The notes beneath the pieces were generated by a model. The model made no database searches. It had not been told where the DNA came from and saw only the letters and a list, made by a program, of their open reading frames with translations. A DNA stretch of 64,000 nt from NCBI RefSeq assembly GCF_000332995.1, contig NZ_BANS01000033.1, positions 1 through 64,000 of the forward strand, read 5' to 3'. Positions within the stretch are counted from its first letter, which is position 1. The number at the start of each line of letters is the position of its first letter. The position numbers were made by a program, and so were the translations under genes. Source of the DNA: Gordonia amicalis NBRC 100051 = JCM 11271. Its GTDB lineage: Bacteria; Actinomycetota; Actinomycetes; Mycobacteriales; Mycobacteriaceae. Positions 18,169 to 28,114 of the stretch are shown piece by piece.

Positions 18169-19542
18169 TCAGCCGACCCGGGCCACCTTCTCCAGCTCCT
18201 CGAGGGCTGTGTCGAGGTGGGTGAGCAGCCGCTGCAGGCTCGGGACCTGCGCACGAGCGCCGATCAGGCCGAAGTTGACGTGGTCGGCCGAACTGGTCAC
18301 GGTGATGTTCAACGCCAGGCCCTCCATCGCGATCGAGACCGGGTAGACGCCGTCGAGCCGGGCGCCGTTCCAGTAGAGCTGCTCCGACGGCCCGGGCACG
18401 TTGCTGATGATGATGTTGAACTGCGGCGGAACGTATTGGACGAAGCCGGGAACGGTCGCGAAGGCGAGCGGCGCGAAATTGGCCGCGCCGAGAGCGAGTG
18501 CCTGCAGTGGCTTCAGACTACGGACGACGTTCTTGGCCTGGCGAGCCGACGCGACGAGTGCGTCGAGCCGGCGTTCGGGATCGGGTTGATCGGTGGCCAG
18601 GTCGACCATGATCGCGGTGACGGCGTTGCCGTCGCTGTCCCCGTCGGTGTGCATCGACACGGGCACGGCGGCGATCAGGGAGGAATCGGGCAGGGCATCC
18701 TGATCGATCAGGTACGAGCGCAGCGCACCCGAGCACATCGCGGCGATGACGTCGTTGAGCGTGATGTCCAGGGCGTCGGCGACCGCACGTAGGCGCTCCA
18801 TCTCCCACTGCTGGGCGGCGAAGCGGCGGGCGCTGCCGATCGCCACGTCGAGGATGGTTCGCGGGGCGCGAGGCACCGGCGGCACGAAGTCCGGCTCCCG
18901 TAGGCCGGCGATGGCCACCTTCGCGGCCGCGGGTACGAGCCCGGCCACCTGCAGTCCGACGTCGGCGATTCCGGAGATCCGCGACCGCAGCGTCGGTGCC
19001 GGTCGCGGACGCTTCTTCCCGGCGAGGGCGGGGTCCCAGGGTGCCGATCCGGATCGGTCATCGGGGTCCGGCGAGAGCATGCGCTGCAGTAGGCGAAGCG
19101 CTGACACCCCGTCGACGATGGAATGGTGGATCTTGCTGTAGAGCGCGATGCGGCCGTCCTCGAGGCCCTCGATGACGTGGATCTCCCACATCGGCCGGAA
19201 CCGGTCGAGCAGGGTGCCGTGGTTCAGCGACACGTAGCGCAGCAACTCGCGGATGCGGCCCGGGCGCGGCAGCACCGCACGGCGGACGTGGTAGTCGAAG
19301 TCGATCTCGTCGTCGTAGGTCCAGGCGAGGTTGCCGAGGATCGTGACCGGGGACGCCGGCCGCTTGCGGAACAGCGGATGGACCTCGCGACAGGAGGAGA
19401 AGGCTGCGATGACCTCCTCGGCGAGGTCGGCCGACGACTGACCCTCCCGCGGCACGAACAACTGCAACCCGCCCACGTGCATGGGCTGCTCGCGCGTCTC
19501 GGCCAGCAGGAATATCGACGAGGTCACCGGCATGTACTGCAT
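18169..19542 (-). CDS. wax ester synthase / diacylglycerol acyltransferase (WS/DGAT)
   Basis: 457 residues, usual length for the family. Catalytic HHSIVDG (residues 139-145) matches HHxxxDG, and 'NVPGPSEQLYWNGARL' near the C terminus is the family's second signature. It makes triacylglycerol or wax esters from acyl-CoA, storage lipids typical of Mycobacteriales. Two Met codons (1 and 4) can start it. The 234-base gap upstream toward 17935 and 138-base gap toward 19680 hold promoters I cannot place precisely. No operon partner. Confidence 0.9.
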   Translation of the reverse strand: MQYMPVTSSIFLLAETREQPMHVGGLQLFVPREGQSSADLAEEVIAAFSSCREVHPLFRKRPASPVTILGNLAWTYDDEIDFDYHVRRAVLPRPGRIRELLRYVSLNHGTLLDRFRPMWEIHVIEGLEDGRIALYSKIHHSIVDGVSALRLLQRMLSPDPDDRSGSAPWDPALAGKKRPRPAPTLRSRISGIADVGLQVAGLVPAAAKVAIAGLREPDFVPPVPRAPRTILDVAIGSARRFAAQQWEMERLRAVADALDITLNDVIAAMCSGALRSYLIDQDALPDSSLIAAVPVSMHTDGDSDGNAVTAIMVDLATDQPDPERRLDALVASARQAKNVVRSLKPLQALALGAANFAPLAFATVPGFVQYVPPQFNIIISNVPGPSEQLYWNGARLDGVYPVSIAMEGLALNITVTSSADHVNFGLIGARAQVPSLQRLLTHLDTALEELEKVARVG

Positions 19543-19679
19543 TCACACTCTCTTCCACGGTTGTCGGTTTACGCATCGGGCTGAGCGCGGCAGATGTATC
19601 CAGTATCGGTCCGTCACCACCGGAGGGGCGTCGAATGGTCATCTTGGGTGAGATGTGTTCGTGCACCTAGGTTGTACGG

Positions 19680-20270
19680 GTGAGGTCAGCAGCTCGTCTC
19701 GTCATGCCGGTGTTGCTGGTGGTCGTCGAGCTGTGGATCACCGTCTCGGCGACGTGGATGTACGTCGTGTCTGCGGATCGGATTCTCGACGCCGGTCAGG
19801 TGCCGTCCGGTTCCACGCTCCTGGTGCTCGGTTCCCTCGTCGAGGACGGTTCTCCAGGGGACTACGTGCGCGGCCGGCTGGACACGGCGTCGGAGCTGCA
19901 TCGCGACGGTCGTGCCATACGAATCATCAATTCCGGCAACGGTTCTCCCGAGGCGGGTGATGAACCCGCGGTGATGCGGGAGTACCTCGAAGCCGCGGGT
20001 GTACCGGCGCAGGTGATCCTCGACGACCCGTCGGGGTTCGACACCGCGGCGAGCTGCCGCCGCGCGCGGGAGGTGTTCGGTGTGCGGCGCCTGATCATCG
20101 TGACCCAGGACTTCCACCTGAGGCGTGCCATCGCGCTGTGTCGCGGCGAAGGGGTGGACGCCCGTGGTGTTGTCGCTGAATGTGATTGTCCGTCATGGAC
20201 ATTGGTGCGCAATCACATTCGCGAGACGGTGTTCGCGGGTCCGCGTGCGCTGCTGACGGCGATCGGCTGA
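19680..20270 (+). CDS. YdcF/SanA-like DUF218 domain protein
   Basis: 196 residues from a GTG. One N-terminal membrane segment (about residues 7-27), then the DUF218 pattern: 'TLLVLGSLVEDGSPG', 'RAIRIINSGNGSPEA', 'EVFGVRRLIIVTQDFHLRRA', 'VDARGVVAECD' and a final 'RETVFAGPRALLTAI'. Family members are membrane-anchored envelope proteins of poorly defined function (SanA affects barrier function in enterobacteria). It precedes the iron ABC operon by 95 bases but probably has its own transcript. Confidence 0.85.
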   Translation: MRSAARLVMPVLLVVVELWITVSATWMYVVSADRILDAGQVPSGSTLLVLGSLVEDGSPGDYVRGRLDTASELHRDGRAIRIINSGNGSPEAGDEPAVMREYLEAAGVPAQVILDDPSGFDTAASCRRAREVFGVRRLIIVTQDFHLRRAIALCRGEGVDARGVVAECDCPSWTLVRNHIRETVFAGPRALLTAIG

Positions 20271-20304
20271 GTTGAACCACCGCGGCTGGGGTCGACGACG
20301 CTTC

Positions 20305-20323
20305 GTAGGTTAGGCTGCGCATG
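20305..20323 (+). promoter_or_regulatory. candidate IdeR/DtxR iron box upstream of the ABC importer
   Basis: The left 11 bases TAGGTTAGGCT (20306-20316) match the consensus iron box TTAGGTTAGGCTAACCTAA exactly; the right half is poor (12 of 19 overall). It lies about 42-60 bases before the binding-protein start, where an IdeR repressor would act on the promoter. Suggestive, not proven. Confidence 0.45.
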
Positions 20324-20364
20324 CTGGCGGGCGACAGGGTCGACCGCATGACCTCCACAGAAGG

Positions 20365-21399
20365 GTGGAACAGGTGGAAGCCAAGAGATGGGCCCGACGA
20401 GTGATCGCGATCGGCGCAGCGGCGATCGTTGCGGCCGGACTGCTCGCCGCCTGTGGAGGTGGCGACACATCGGGAGACGACGAGACCCTGGTCCTGTACT
20501 CGGGTCGTTCGGAGTCGCTGGTCGGTCCGCTCGTCGAGCGCATCGGGGGCACGATCCCGGTGACAGCCGGGTACGACAAGAAGGCCGCCCAGATTCTCGA
20601 GGAAGGCGACCGGTCGCCGGCCGACCTGTTCTTCGCGCAGGATGCCGGTGAGCTGGGTGCTCTTGCCGACGCCGGTCTGCTCGAGCCGCTGCCCGCCGAC
20701 ATCGCCGCGAACATCCCGGAGGCCTATCGGTCCGAGACGGGTACCTGGGTGTCCACCTCCGCACGTTCGCGTGTGCTGATCTACGACCCGCGCCAGCTGC
20801 CCGCGGCCCAGCTGCCTGCCGGCATCGACGGCCTGCTCGCACCGGAGATGCGCGGAAAGGTTGGCTATGCGCCGACCAATGCTTCCTTCAAGTCCTTCGT
20901 GACGGCTCTGCGACTGACCCGCGGTGACGCGGGTGCGCGGGACTGGCTCTCCGCATTTCTGGCGAACGACCCCAAGTCCTTCGACGGCAACGGCCCGATC
21001 GTCGAGGCTGTGAACAGCGGTCAGCTCGCCGCGGGCCTCACCAATCACTACTACTGGGTTCAGGAAGTGCAGGAGAAGGGGATCGAGAACGTGCCCGGTC
21101 GACTCCACTTCTTCTCCGACGGCGACCCCGGCGCGCTGGTGAATGTCGCGGCTATCGGTGTGCTGAAGACGGCATCCGACAAGGAGCAGGCTTTCGAGTT
21201 CATCCGGCAGCTGCTGACGCCCGAAACCCAGACGTACTTCGCGACCGAGGTCGGCGAATATCCGGTGATCGGCAACGAGCCGCTTCCGGTCCCGGGGCTG
21301 CCGACCCTGGACCAGCTGTCGCCGCCGCAGATCACGCTCGACGAGCTCGCCGACGTCGCGGGGACCGACAAACTGCTGAACGAGGTCGGCGCTGTCTGA
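20365..21399 (+). CDS. iron ABC transporter substrate-binding lipoprotein
   Basis: 344 residues from GTG at 20365 (GTG 20374 is an alternative, better spaced from AGAAGG). Lipobox LLAAC places lipid-modified Cys at residue 30. The mature part ('ETLVLYSGRSESLVGPLVER' and 'TNHYYWVQEV' with two Tyr) follows the FbpA/FutA ferric-iron binding proteins of solute-binding family 1 with Tyr iron ligands. Followed at 4 bases by the permease and by the ATPase, so the three form a ferric importer operon. Outside face of the membrane. Substrate Fe(III) is by family and by the iron-box candidate. Confidence 0.9.
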   Translation: MEQVEAKRWARRVIAIGAAAIVAAGLLAACGGGDTSGDDETLVLYSGRSESLVGPLVERIGGTIPVTAGYDKKAAQILEEGDRSPADLFFAQDAGELGALADAGLLEPLPADIAANIPEAYRSETGTWVSTSARSRVLIYDPRQLPAAQLPAGIDGLLAPEMRGKVGYAPTNASFKSFVTALRLTRGDAGARDWLSAFLANDPKSFDGNGPIVEAVNSGQLAAGLTNHYYWVQEVQEKGIENVPGRLHFFSDGDPGALVNVAAIGVLKTASDKEQAFEFIRQLLTPETQTYFATEVGEYPVIGNEPLPVPGLPTLDQLSPPQITLDELADVAGTDKLLNEVGAV

Positions 21400-21403
21400 T
21401 CTG

Positions 21404-22951
21404 TTGACCCGCATCCGAATTCGTCCCGGCCAGAGAACGCGGTCGGGACGAATTCTGTTGGGGTCGGTCAGTGTCGTGATCGCGTTGCTGCTGATCACCC
21501 CTGCGGTTTACCTCGTGATCCGGGTTGTGGGGATCGGCATCGATGAGGCGGTCGCGCTTCTGTTCCGGCCCCGCACGGGGCAACTGCTCTGGCGCACGGC
21601 GCAACTCGCGGTCATCGTGACGTGTGCGTCGATCGTGGTGGGTGTGGGGTTGGCGTGGTGCGTGGCCCACGGCATCCGCCGCGGACGAGCGGTGGTCATC
21701 GCGCTCCTGGCTGCACCACTCGCGATCCCGTCCTACGTCTCGGGGTTCGTGTGGGTCCGACTGTTCCCCGGATTCGAAGGGTTGTGGGCCGCGGCGCTGG
21801 TGTTGACCCTGGCCTGCTATCCCCTCGTCATGCTGCCCGTCATGGCGGTGATCTCCGGGACCGGACGGGCGGACGAGGACGCCGCTCGCACCCTCGGGTG
21901 CGGACCGGCCGGAGCGTTCCTGCGTGTCACGCTCCCACGCATCCGTCCCGTCGTGATTGCCGGCGGGCTGCTGGTCGCGCTCTACGCGATCAGTGATTTC
22001 GGCGGTCCTGCCATCGTGCGCTTCGAGCCGTTCACGGTGGGGATCTACAACGCCTACAACGGAACCCTGGACCGATCGGTCGCCGCCTTGTACGGTCTCG
22101 TGCTCGCCTTGATCGCCGTGGTGCTCGCAGTGGCCGAACGCCGCATGCGCCGCGACGTCGACTCCGGGTCCACGCCGCTGCGAGCGCGACAGGTCCAGGA
22201 CCGACCGGTGGCCTGGGGTGTCGTCACGTCCGTCGTCATGGTGGGCGTCTGTGTGCCCGTCGTCGGGTTGTGCACGGAGATCAGCGAATCCCAGCGACTC
22301 GGCTTCGACGATCTCGGCGACCTGCTCGCCTGGGTCGGGCCGTATGCGGGCACCACGATGGAGTTGTCGGTCCAGGCCGCGATGGTGATCGTGCTCCTGG
22401 CCCTGCCGTTGGCGTTCTTCGTATCCCGGCCGCGCACACGGACCGGTGACGCCGTCGAGGTGGTGTCTTACCTCGGATACACGCTGCCCGGCGTGACGGT
22501 CGCCCTGTCCATGGTGTTCCTGGGCACCCGGCTCCTGCCCGATTACTACCTGACCGCGGCGATGCTCATCGTGACCTACGCGGTCCTCTTCCTACCTGTG
22601 TGCCTGGGGCCGGTCCGCTCCGGCGTCGATGCGATCCCGCCGCAGATGGCGGAGGTGTCGCGGACCCTCCGAGCGGGACCGGTGGCCACCGCAGTCCGCG
22701 TCCAGCTGCCACTGCTCGCGCCGGCCGTCCTGGCCGGCGCGGCGCTGGCATTCCTCTCGGTGGCCAAGGAACTGCCCGCCACCTTGATGCTGGCGCCGAT
22801 CGGCACCAGGACCCTCGCGACCGACATGTGGAGTCTCAACAACGACATGAACTACGGGCGTGCGGCAGTCCTGGGTCTGGTTCTCATCGTCGTCGCCTCG
22901 ATACCCACCGCGGCACTGTCCGCGCTGTTCGGAAAGGCCGGTGGTCGGTGA
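21404..22951 (+). CDS. iron ABC transporter permease (FbpB/SfuB type)
   Basis: 515 residues from a TTG five bases after the preceding stop; no ATG or GTG is near. Two homologous halves of about six TM segments each, each with the EAA loop ('DEDAARTLGCGPAGAFLRVT' and 'PPQMAEVSRTLRAGPVATAV'), as in permeases that combine both subunits in one chain. Overlaps the ATPase start by GTGA. Inner-membrane channel for the binding protein at 20365. Confidence 0.9.
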   Translation: MTRIRIRPGQRTRSGRILLGSVSVVIALLLITPAVYLVIRVVGIGIDEAVALLFRPRTGQLLWRTAQLAVIVTCASIVVGVGLAWCVAHGIRRGRAVVIALLAAPLAIPSYVSGFVWVRLFPGFEGLWAAALVLTLACYPLVMLPVMAVISGTGRADEDAARTLGCGPAGAFLRVTLPRIRPVVIAGGLLVALYAISDFGGPAIVRFEPFTVGIYNAYNGTLDRSVAALYGLVLALIAVVLAVAERRMRRDVDSGSTPLRARQVQDRPVAWGVVTSVVMVGVCVPVVGLCTEISESQRLGFDDLGDLLAWVGPYAGTTMELSVQAAMVIVLLALPLAFFVSRPRTRTGDAVEVVSYLGYTLPGVTVALSMVFLGTRLLPDYYLTAAMLIVTYAVLFLPVCLGPVRSGVDAIPPQMAEVSRTLRAGPVATAVRVQLPLLAPAVLAGAALAFLSVAKELPATLMLAPIGTRTLATDMWSLNNDMNYGRAAVLGLVLIVVASIPTAALSALFGKAGGR

Positions 22952-24081
22952 GTGACACGTCAGTGAATGACGCAGTGCGAGTGGAGGACATCTCGGTCGT
23001 CTTCGGCGACACGACGGTCCTCGACGGCGTGTCGCTCGAGGTGCCGGCAGGTTCGATCACCGCGGTGATCGGGCCGTCGGGATGCGGCAAGACGACGTTG
23101 CTGCGGACGATCGCCGGTCTGGAGCCCATTCGGTCGGGGCGCATCGAGATCGGCGGAACCGAGGTCGCCGCGGTCCGAACGGACGGGACACGTCGTGTCG
23201 ATGTGCCCACCGAGAAGCGCAGCTTCGGCCTTGTGCCGCAGGAGGGTGCACTCTTCGGGAACCTGAGCGTGGCGGGGAACATCGGGTTCGGGCTGGGGCC
23301 GTGGTGGCGCCGGACCCCTGGCCGTGCACCGCGGATCACCGAGTTGCTCGACGTCGTCGGGCTCAGCGAGTTGCGTGCGCGCCGTCCCAGCGAGCTCTCC
23401 GGCGGCCAGCGGCAGCGGGTGGCATTGGCACGGGCGCTCGCCCCCCGCCCGGCGGTGATCGGTCTCGACGAGCCGTTCTCCGCCCTCGATGCGCAGCTGC
23501 GCACGCGCCTGCGCCGTCATGTCCGCGACACCATTCTGGCCGAGGGCGCCAGTGGCCTACTCGTCACACACGACCGTGAAGAGGCGATGTCGATGGCCGA
23601 CCGCATCGTCGTGCTGATGGCCGGGCGGGTACGGCAGGTGGGTCCCCCGGAAGGGATCTACCTCGAACCGGTCGACGTCGAGGTCGCGCGTATGTTCGGC
23701 GAGGTGTCGGAACTCCCCGGCGAGGCTCGCGGCGACCACGTGCAGTGTGGTGCCGGCGTGCTGCGGTTGCGTCAACCGGCGTGTGGGCCGGGCACGGTGC
23801 TGCTGCGGCCGGGGGATCTGGAGATCGTGACCGGCACCGGCAACGGAGACAGCACGGAAGGTTCCGACGGCGCCGACCGCGGTCACGGGAGAGTGCTCGC
23901 GGTCACGCCGTGCGGTGATCACATCGAGGTCGGGCTGTCGGTGTTGCCGGTTGCCGATGGTGATGAGCACGGCGCGGCGGCTGACCTCACCGTCCGCGCC
24001 GAACCGGAATGGGCAGGCGCCCCGGGAGATCGGATCACCTACCGGCAGCGGCGTCCGGTGCACTTCCGTCCCAGCGCCTGA
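22948..24081 (+). CDS. iron ABC transporter ATP-binding protein (FbpC-like)
   Basis: 377 residues. GTG start at 22948 overlaps the permease stop (GTGA), indicating translational coupling. Walker A GPSGCGKT (about residues 42-49), signature LSGGQRQR (residues 150-157), Walker B with D174-E175 (LDEPFS), and a C-terminal beta-rich regulatory region of about 120 residues as in FbpC/PotA ATPases. It powers ferric iron uptake with the two upstream genes. Complete; no anomalies. Confidence 0.92.
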   Translation: MSDTSVNDAVRVEDISVVFGDTTVLDGVSLEVPAGSITAVIGPSGCGKTTLLRTIAGLEPIRSGRIEIGGTEVAAVRTDGTRRVDVPTEKRSFGLVPQEGALFGNLSVAGNIGFGLGPWWRRTPGRAPRITELLDVVGLSELRARRPSELSGGQRQRVALARALAPRPAVIGLDEPFSALDAQLRTRLRRHVRDTILAEGASGLLVTHDREEAMSMADRIVVLMAGRVRQVGPPEGIYLEPVDVEVARMFGEVSELPGEARGDHVQCGAGVLRLRQPACGPGTVLLRPGDLEIVTGTGNGDSTEGSDGADRGHGRVLAVTPCGDHIEVGLSVLPVADGDEHGAAADLTVRAEPEWAGAPGDRITYRQRRPVHFRPSA

Positions 24082-24112
24082 GCACCTGACCCGCGGTCCG
24101 CGTGAGGCCGCT

Positions 24113-26341
24113 TCACCACCACCCGGTCGTCTTCTGCAGATCCGCTTCCATCGCCGGGATGAGGCTGCGCACGAAGGTCGCGGACAGATGGTGGAAGTCG
24201 TGCCACATCAAGATGTTCCCGACGACCGCCGGGCAGTAGGTGTCGTCGCACATCGCGTCGGTGTAGTCCAGGAACGTCATGTTCGGGAACTCGTCGGCCA
24301 GAGTGGCGGCCGGGTCGGTCGGCGCCATGGCCTGTGCGCGCGAGACGCCGCAGACCTCGGGCTTGCGACCGCTGGCGAGGCACTCCGGCGGCTTGAGCTG
24401 GCCGGTCGACCACGGGTTGTCGCGGATGCCGATGACCTTCTGACCGCGATCGCGGAACTGGGCGAAGATCTCCTTGTAGTCCTTGGGCACGCTGTCGCCC
24501 CTGGCGGATCCCTCGGGCGGACGAGTCGAGGTGGTGAACACGTAGTCCGGCTTGTCCACGGCGAGGCGGTCCATCACCCGTCGGGACCAGTCGTTGCACT
24601 GGTAGTACTTCTGGCCGAACCAGGTGAAGACGTGCTCGGTGGTGAGCGCACAGCCCACCTTGAGGTACGTCGTGACGCGGAAGTTGTGCCGTTTGCCGAT
24701 CTCGTTGAGCGCGGTGATCCACTGCTCGGCGTGTGAACCGCCCACCAGGGCGATGGTGCGGGTGGCGGTCACGTCGCCGTAGTACCCGACCTTGATCGTC
24801 GGGTCCTTCCAGCCGCTGATGATGGAGTCGTAGGAGGTGATCGGCCAGTCCATGTCGACCACGTCCGGACTCGGCTGGGCGGTCACCTTCGGGACCGGCG
24901 CACCGTCGAGGAAGGCGCGACCGCCGGGGTAGAGGCGAGGGTCGAGGTTCTCGGTGTCGAGGGTTGCGTTCGCGGCGTCGCGCTGCCAGGTCACCGCGGC
25001 GCTGCCGGCGGCAACGCTGATGACCAACAGAACCGCGAGGAGAGTTCGGCGGTAGCCGCGCGAGTTCTGGAATCCCGGCTTGGTCGGCTTTCCGGGCGTC
25101 GTCTTCTCGACGGTCGCAGGCTTGCCGACGGTCGTGGCCTTGTCGGTCTTCGTGCGCCGGAACGACCCGGAACGCAGCGGTGCCTCGACGTACTTGGTGG
25201 TCAGCCAGGCGATCAGCACGGAGACGCCCAGGATTCCGGTGCCCTCGAGCCAGGACACCTCATCCTGGTAGCGCCAGGCCATGTAGAAGATCAGCAGCGG
25301 CCAGTGCCACAGGTAGAGCGCATAGGCGATGGAACCGAGCCAGACCAGCTGAGGATGCGCGAGCCCGCGACTCACCGGGGCCTGTCCCGCGGCCGGGCGG
25401 GCGGTGGCCGGAGAGCCGGCCCAGATCAGGATGAGCGTCGCGCCCACGGGCACGAGCGCCCACGCCGCGGGGTACTCCTGGACTCCGGCGATCCACCAGC
25501 CGCAGGTGATGATCAGACCGAGCGCGACGATGCTCAGCAGGTTCCGCATCCGGGCGGACAGCGCGAGCTTCGGCATCCACACCGCGAGCAGACCGCCGGC
25601 GAGCGGCTCCCAGAGGCGGGCGACGGTGTCGTAGTAGGTGAACGGCTGGTTGATGCCGTGGCGGTAGTTGGCCCACGCGAAGGACACCAGCGCGACGCCC
25701 AGCAGCGCCGACCCGACGACGCCGCGCACGACCTGAGGCCGGCGGAAGAAGGCGATCCGGCCAGACAGCGCGCGCAACACACCACCGAGAGCGAGCGCGC
25801 ACAGCAGCGTGAGCAGGAAGAACTGACCCTGCATCGACATCGACCAGAGGTGCTGCATCGGGCTGTTCGCGGAGTCGGCGGCCGCATAGTCCTGTGACTC
25901 GAAGGCGAGATGCCAGTTCTGGTTGTACAGGGCGCTGGCCTGCAGTTCGGCACCCAGCGGCCCCCACCGCGTGGTGGGCATGACCAGCGCGATCATCGCC
26001 GCGACGAACGCCAGGACCAGGAGCAGTGCGGGCAGCAACCGGCGGACGAGGCGCCAGAAGCGCGGCCACGGATTGATCGCGGCGCCCCAGGACGCCGAGA
26101 CCGGCTGGGTCGCGAGGACGTGCTTGAGTAGCGACGCGACGAAGAAATAGCCGGACAGCGTCAGGAAGACGTCGACGCCGCCGGAGACCCGGCCGAACCA
26201 GACGTGGAAGACCGCGACCAGCGCGATCGCGATGCCGCGCAGGCCGTCGAGGTCGAGCCGATAGCCCGAGGTGTTACCGGTCGCGGCGTCCTCGTTGGGC
26301 GTCGCGACGACCGGGGTCACTTCGGGAACGGGCGTGCGCAC
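24113..26341 (-). CDS. O-acyltransferase (acyltransferase 3 membrane domain plus SGNH domain)
   Basis: 742 residues from a GTG at 26341; the long frame extends 46 codons farther but that part lies in the divergent promoter region. N-terminal membrane domain of about ten TM helices begins 'YRLDLDGLRGIAIALVAVFH' (acyltransferase 3 signature) and includes 'YALYLWHWPLLIF'. After one extra TM near residue 475 comes an extracytoplasmic SGNH-hydrolase-like domain with GGSHAEQW (Ser) and 'WHDFHHLS' (Asp-His). Typical OafA/YrhL layout; such enzymes acetylate envelope glycans or glycolipids. Substrate unknown. Confidence 0.88.
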   Translation of the reverse strand: MRTPVPEVTPVVATPNEDAATGNTSGYRLDLDGLRGIAIALVAVFHVWFGRVSGGVDVFLTLSGYFFVASLLKHVLATQPVSASWGAAINPWPRFWRLVRRLLPALLLVLAFVAAMIALVMPTTRWGPLGAELQASALYNQNWHLAFESQDYAAADSANSPMQHLWSMSMQGQFFLLTLLCALALGGVLRALSGRIAFFRRPQVVRGVVGSALLGVALVSFAWANYRHGINQPFTYYDTVARLWEPLAGGLLAVWMPKLALSARMRNLLSIVALGLIITCGWWIAGVQEYPAAWALVPVGATLILIWAGSPATARPAAGQAPVSRGLAHPQLVWLGSIAYALYLWHWPLLIFYMAWRYQDEVSWLEGTGILGVSVLIAWLTTKYVEAPLRSGSFRRTKTDKATTVGKPATVEKTTPGKPTKPGFQNSRGYRRTLLAVLLVISVAAGSAAVTWQRDAANATLDTENLDPRLYPGGRAFLDGAPVPKVTAQPSPDVVDMDWPITSYDSIISGWKDPTIKVGYYGDVTATRTIALVGGSHAEQWITALNEIGKRHNFRVTTYLKVGCALTTEHVFTWFGQKYYQCNDWSRRVMDRLAVDKPDYVFTTSTRPPEGSARGDSVPKDYKEIFAQFRDRGQKVIGIRDNPWSTGQLKPPECLASGRKPEVCGVSRAQAMAPTDPAATLADEFPNMTFLDYTDAMCDDTYCPAVVGNILMWHDFHHLSATFVRSLIPAMEADLQKTTGWW

Positions 26342-26499
26342 AGAGGGCGATGGTACTTGCCGGCGGCCCGGCCACGCCGCCCCTGCGGCGGGTGTCGGCG
26401 GACGCACAGGTGGTTCGCAGGTTGGCGATTTGCCGCGACGACCTCGGAATACGGCCGTACGCTCGGAGGACCCCCGCAAACCGCAGTGTGAGGAGTTGC

Positions 26500-27054
26500 A
26501 TGCTGTTCTTCTCGATGGGCCTCTCGCTCGACGGTTTCGTCGCCGACCGTGACGGCGACTTCAACTGGTCGGTGCCGAACGACGAACTCTTCGAATTCCA
26601 CACCGACCGGATACGCGAACTCGGGGCGGAGATCCTCGGACGCCGGTTGTACGAGACGATGCGGGTCTGGGAAACCGACCCGGCGATGCGCCACGACGAG
26701 GCGAGCATCGCCTTCGCCGACCTGTGGACGGCACTTCCCAAGGTGGTGTTCAGCCGCACGCTCGACAGCGTCGAGGGCAACGCCAGACTTGCCCGACGTC
26801 CATTGGCGGACGAGATCGCCGAGGTCGTCGGCTCGACCGACGGTGATGTCGAGATCGGCGGTGCCGACCTGGCGTCGCAGGCCTTCGAGCAGGGCCTCGT
26901 CGACGAACTCCGCGTCTTCCGCTACCCGGTCGTGGTCGGCGGCGGTACGGCGTTCTTCCCGCCGGTCACCGCGAGGGTCGACCTCGATCTCGTCGAGACG
27001 CGGGTGTTCGGCGATCAGGTGATCTACGAGAGACATCGGGTGAATCGCAAGTAG
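26500..27054 (+). CDS. dihydrofolate reductase-family (RibD C-terminal-like) protein
   Basis: 184 residues. ATG at 26500 has GAGGAG 8 bases upstream, so it is preferred to the 50-codon-longer frame. N terminus 'MGLSLDGFVADRDGDFNW', 'EILGRRLYETMRVWE' and 'EIGGADLASQAF' are the RibD-C/YwjB-like reductase pattern. NADPH-dependent reductase, real substrate unknown; many such proteins exist in Actinobacteria. It is divergent from the acyltransferase. Confidence 0.85.
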   Translation: MLFFSMGLSLDGFVADRDGDFNWSVPNDELFEFHTDRIRELGAEILGRRLYETMRVWETDPAMRHDEASIAFADLWTALPKVVFSRTLDSVEGNARLARRPLADEIAEVVGSTDGDVEIGGADLASQAFEQGLVDELRVFRYPVVVGGGTAFFPPVTARVDLDLVETRVFGDQVIYERHRVNRK

Positions 27055-27201
27055 CCCCGCCCCTCCCTCCGGTGGCCGAGCAGCGCCGACCACACATTCG
27101 TTCGTGCTGCGTCTAAACCTTCAGCCGCGACGATCCCCCCGGCACCCTGTCTCCCAGTCATCGACGCAGTCAGCGCATGCAACCGATCAGGGGAGAAACA
27201 C

Positions 27202-27953
27202 ATGACGACACGACGATCCGCCGCGATCATCGTGGCGGGCCTCCGTTCCTGCACAAGGATGTCGGCGCGACCTGGTCGTTCATCGTGTTCGCCAAGCCGT
27301 CGGGTGCATGGGCCCCGCGCATCGACGACGTCCACGACGCGGTGACCGCCCGCCGGACGATTGCCGGGATCTTCCAGGAGTTCTTCCCCGAGGACGCTCC
27401 CGTCATCGAGCAGCTCGACGTCATCGAGTCCGATCCGGTGTCGTGGCTGAAGGGTGCGGTCACCCCGACCGTGCGTCAGGCCGTGGCAACCACCACGAGC
27501 GGACATCCGGTCGCGGCCATCGGCGACACCGCCATCGCCGTCGACCCGGTCGCCGGCCAGGGGGCGCAGAACACGGTCATCCAGGTTGCCGAGCTGGTGA
27601 AGGCCGCCCGTGCGCACGACGGTGAGTTCACCGCGGACTGGCTGGCGGAAGAGTTCGAGAAGCACTGGGAGCGTCGCGGCCACGCCGCCGTCGAGGTCAC
27701 CCGCCTCTTCCTGGGCGATCCCGATTACGCGACGCACGCGGAGTTGTCGTTTCCGGCAGCCGCAGTCAGTCCGGCCATCGCTCAGGCGCTGTTCGGCCTG
27801 CTCTCCGACCCCAATCCGCTGCTCGGTCTGCGGACCCGCGAGGATGTCGAGGGCTTCATCACTGCGGTGGCAGAGCCGCATGATCAGGTCCTCGCCCGCT
27901 TCGCGCCGGCCGGACGGTTCAGCAGCGCCGCACCGGCGGCCGTGACGGTCTGA
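27202..27953 (+). pseudogene. styrene monooxygenase-like flavoprotein with internal deletion
   Basis: An ATG at 27202 with GGGGAGA before it starts MTTRRSAAIIVAG, the head of an FAD-binding Rossmann motif, but after 13 codons the sequence joins, in another frame, a long C-terminal part (from about 27237 to 27953). That part has the StyA-type substrate-binding and flavin region ('GDTAIAVDPVAGQGAQNTVI'). Most of the FAD domain is missing, so no working enzyme is expected. Family call for the remnant is good; deletion size is unknown. Confidence 0.75.
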
Positions 27954-28114
27954 CGTCCCGATTCCGTTGCGCTGACCACCAGTCGATCCGCACCCCGATC
28001 GCGTTCCCGGACGCAGTCGGGGTGCGGTCGCGTGTGACACCCGGCCCGGATATGTCACATGAGATGTGATACGAACAACAGCGTCTGTTGTGCCGGAACG
28101 CAGAGGGGGAGCAC

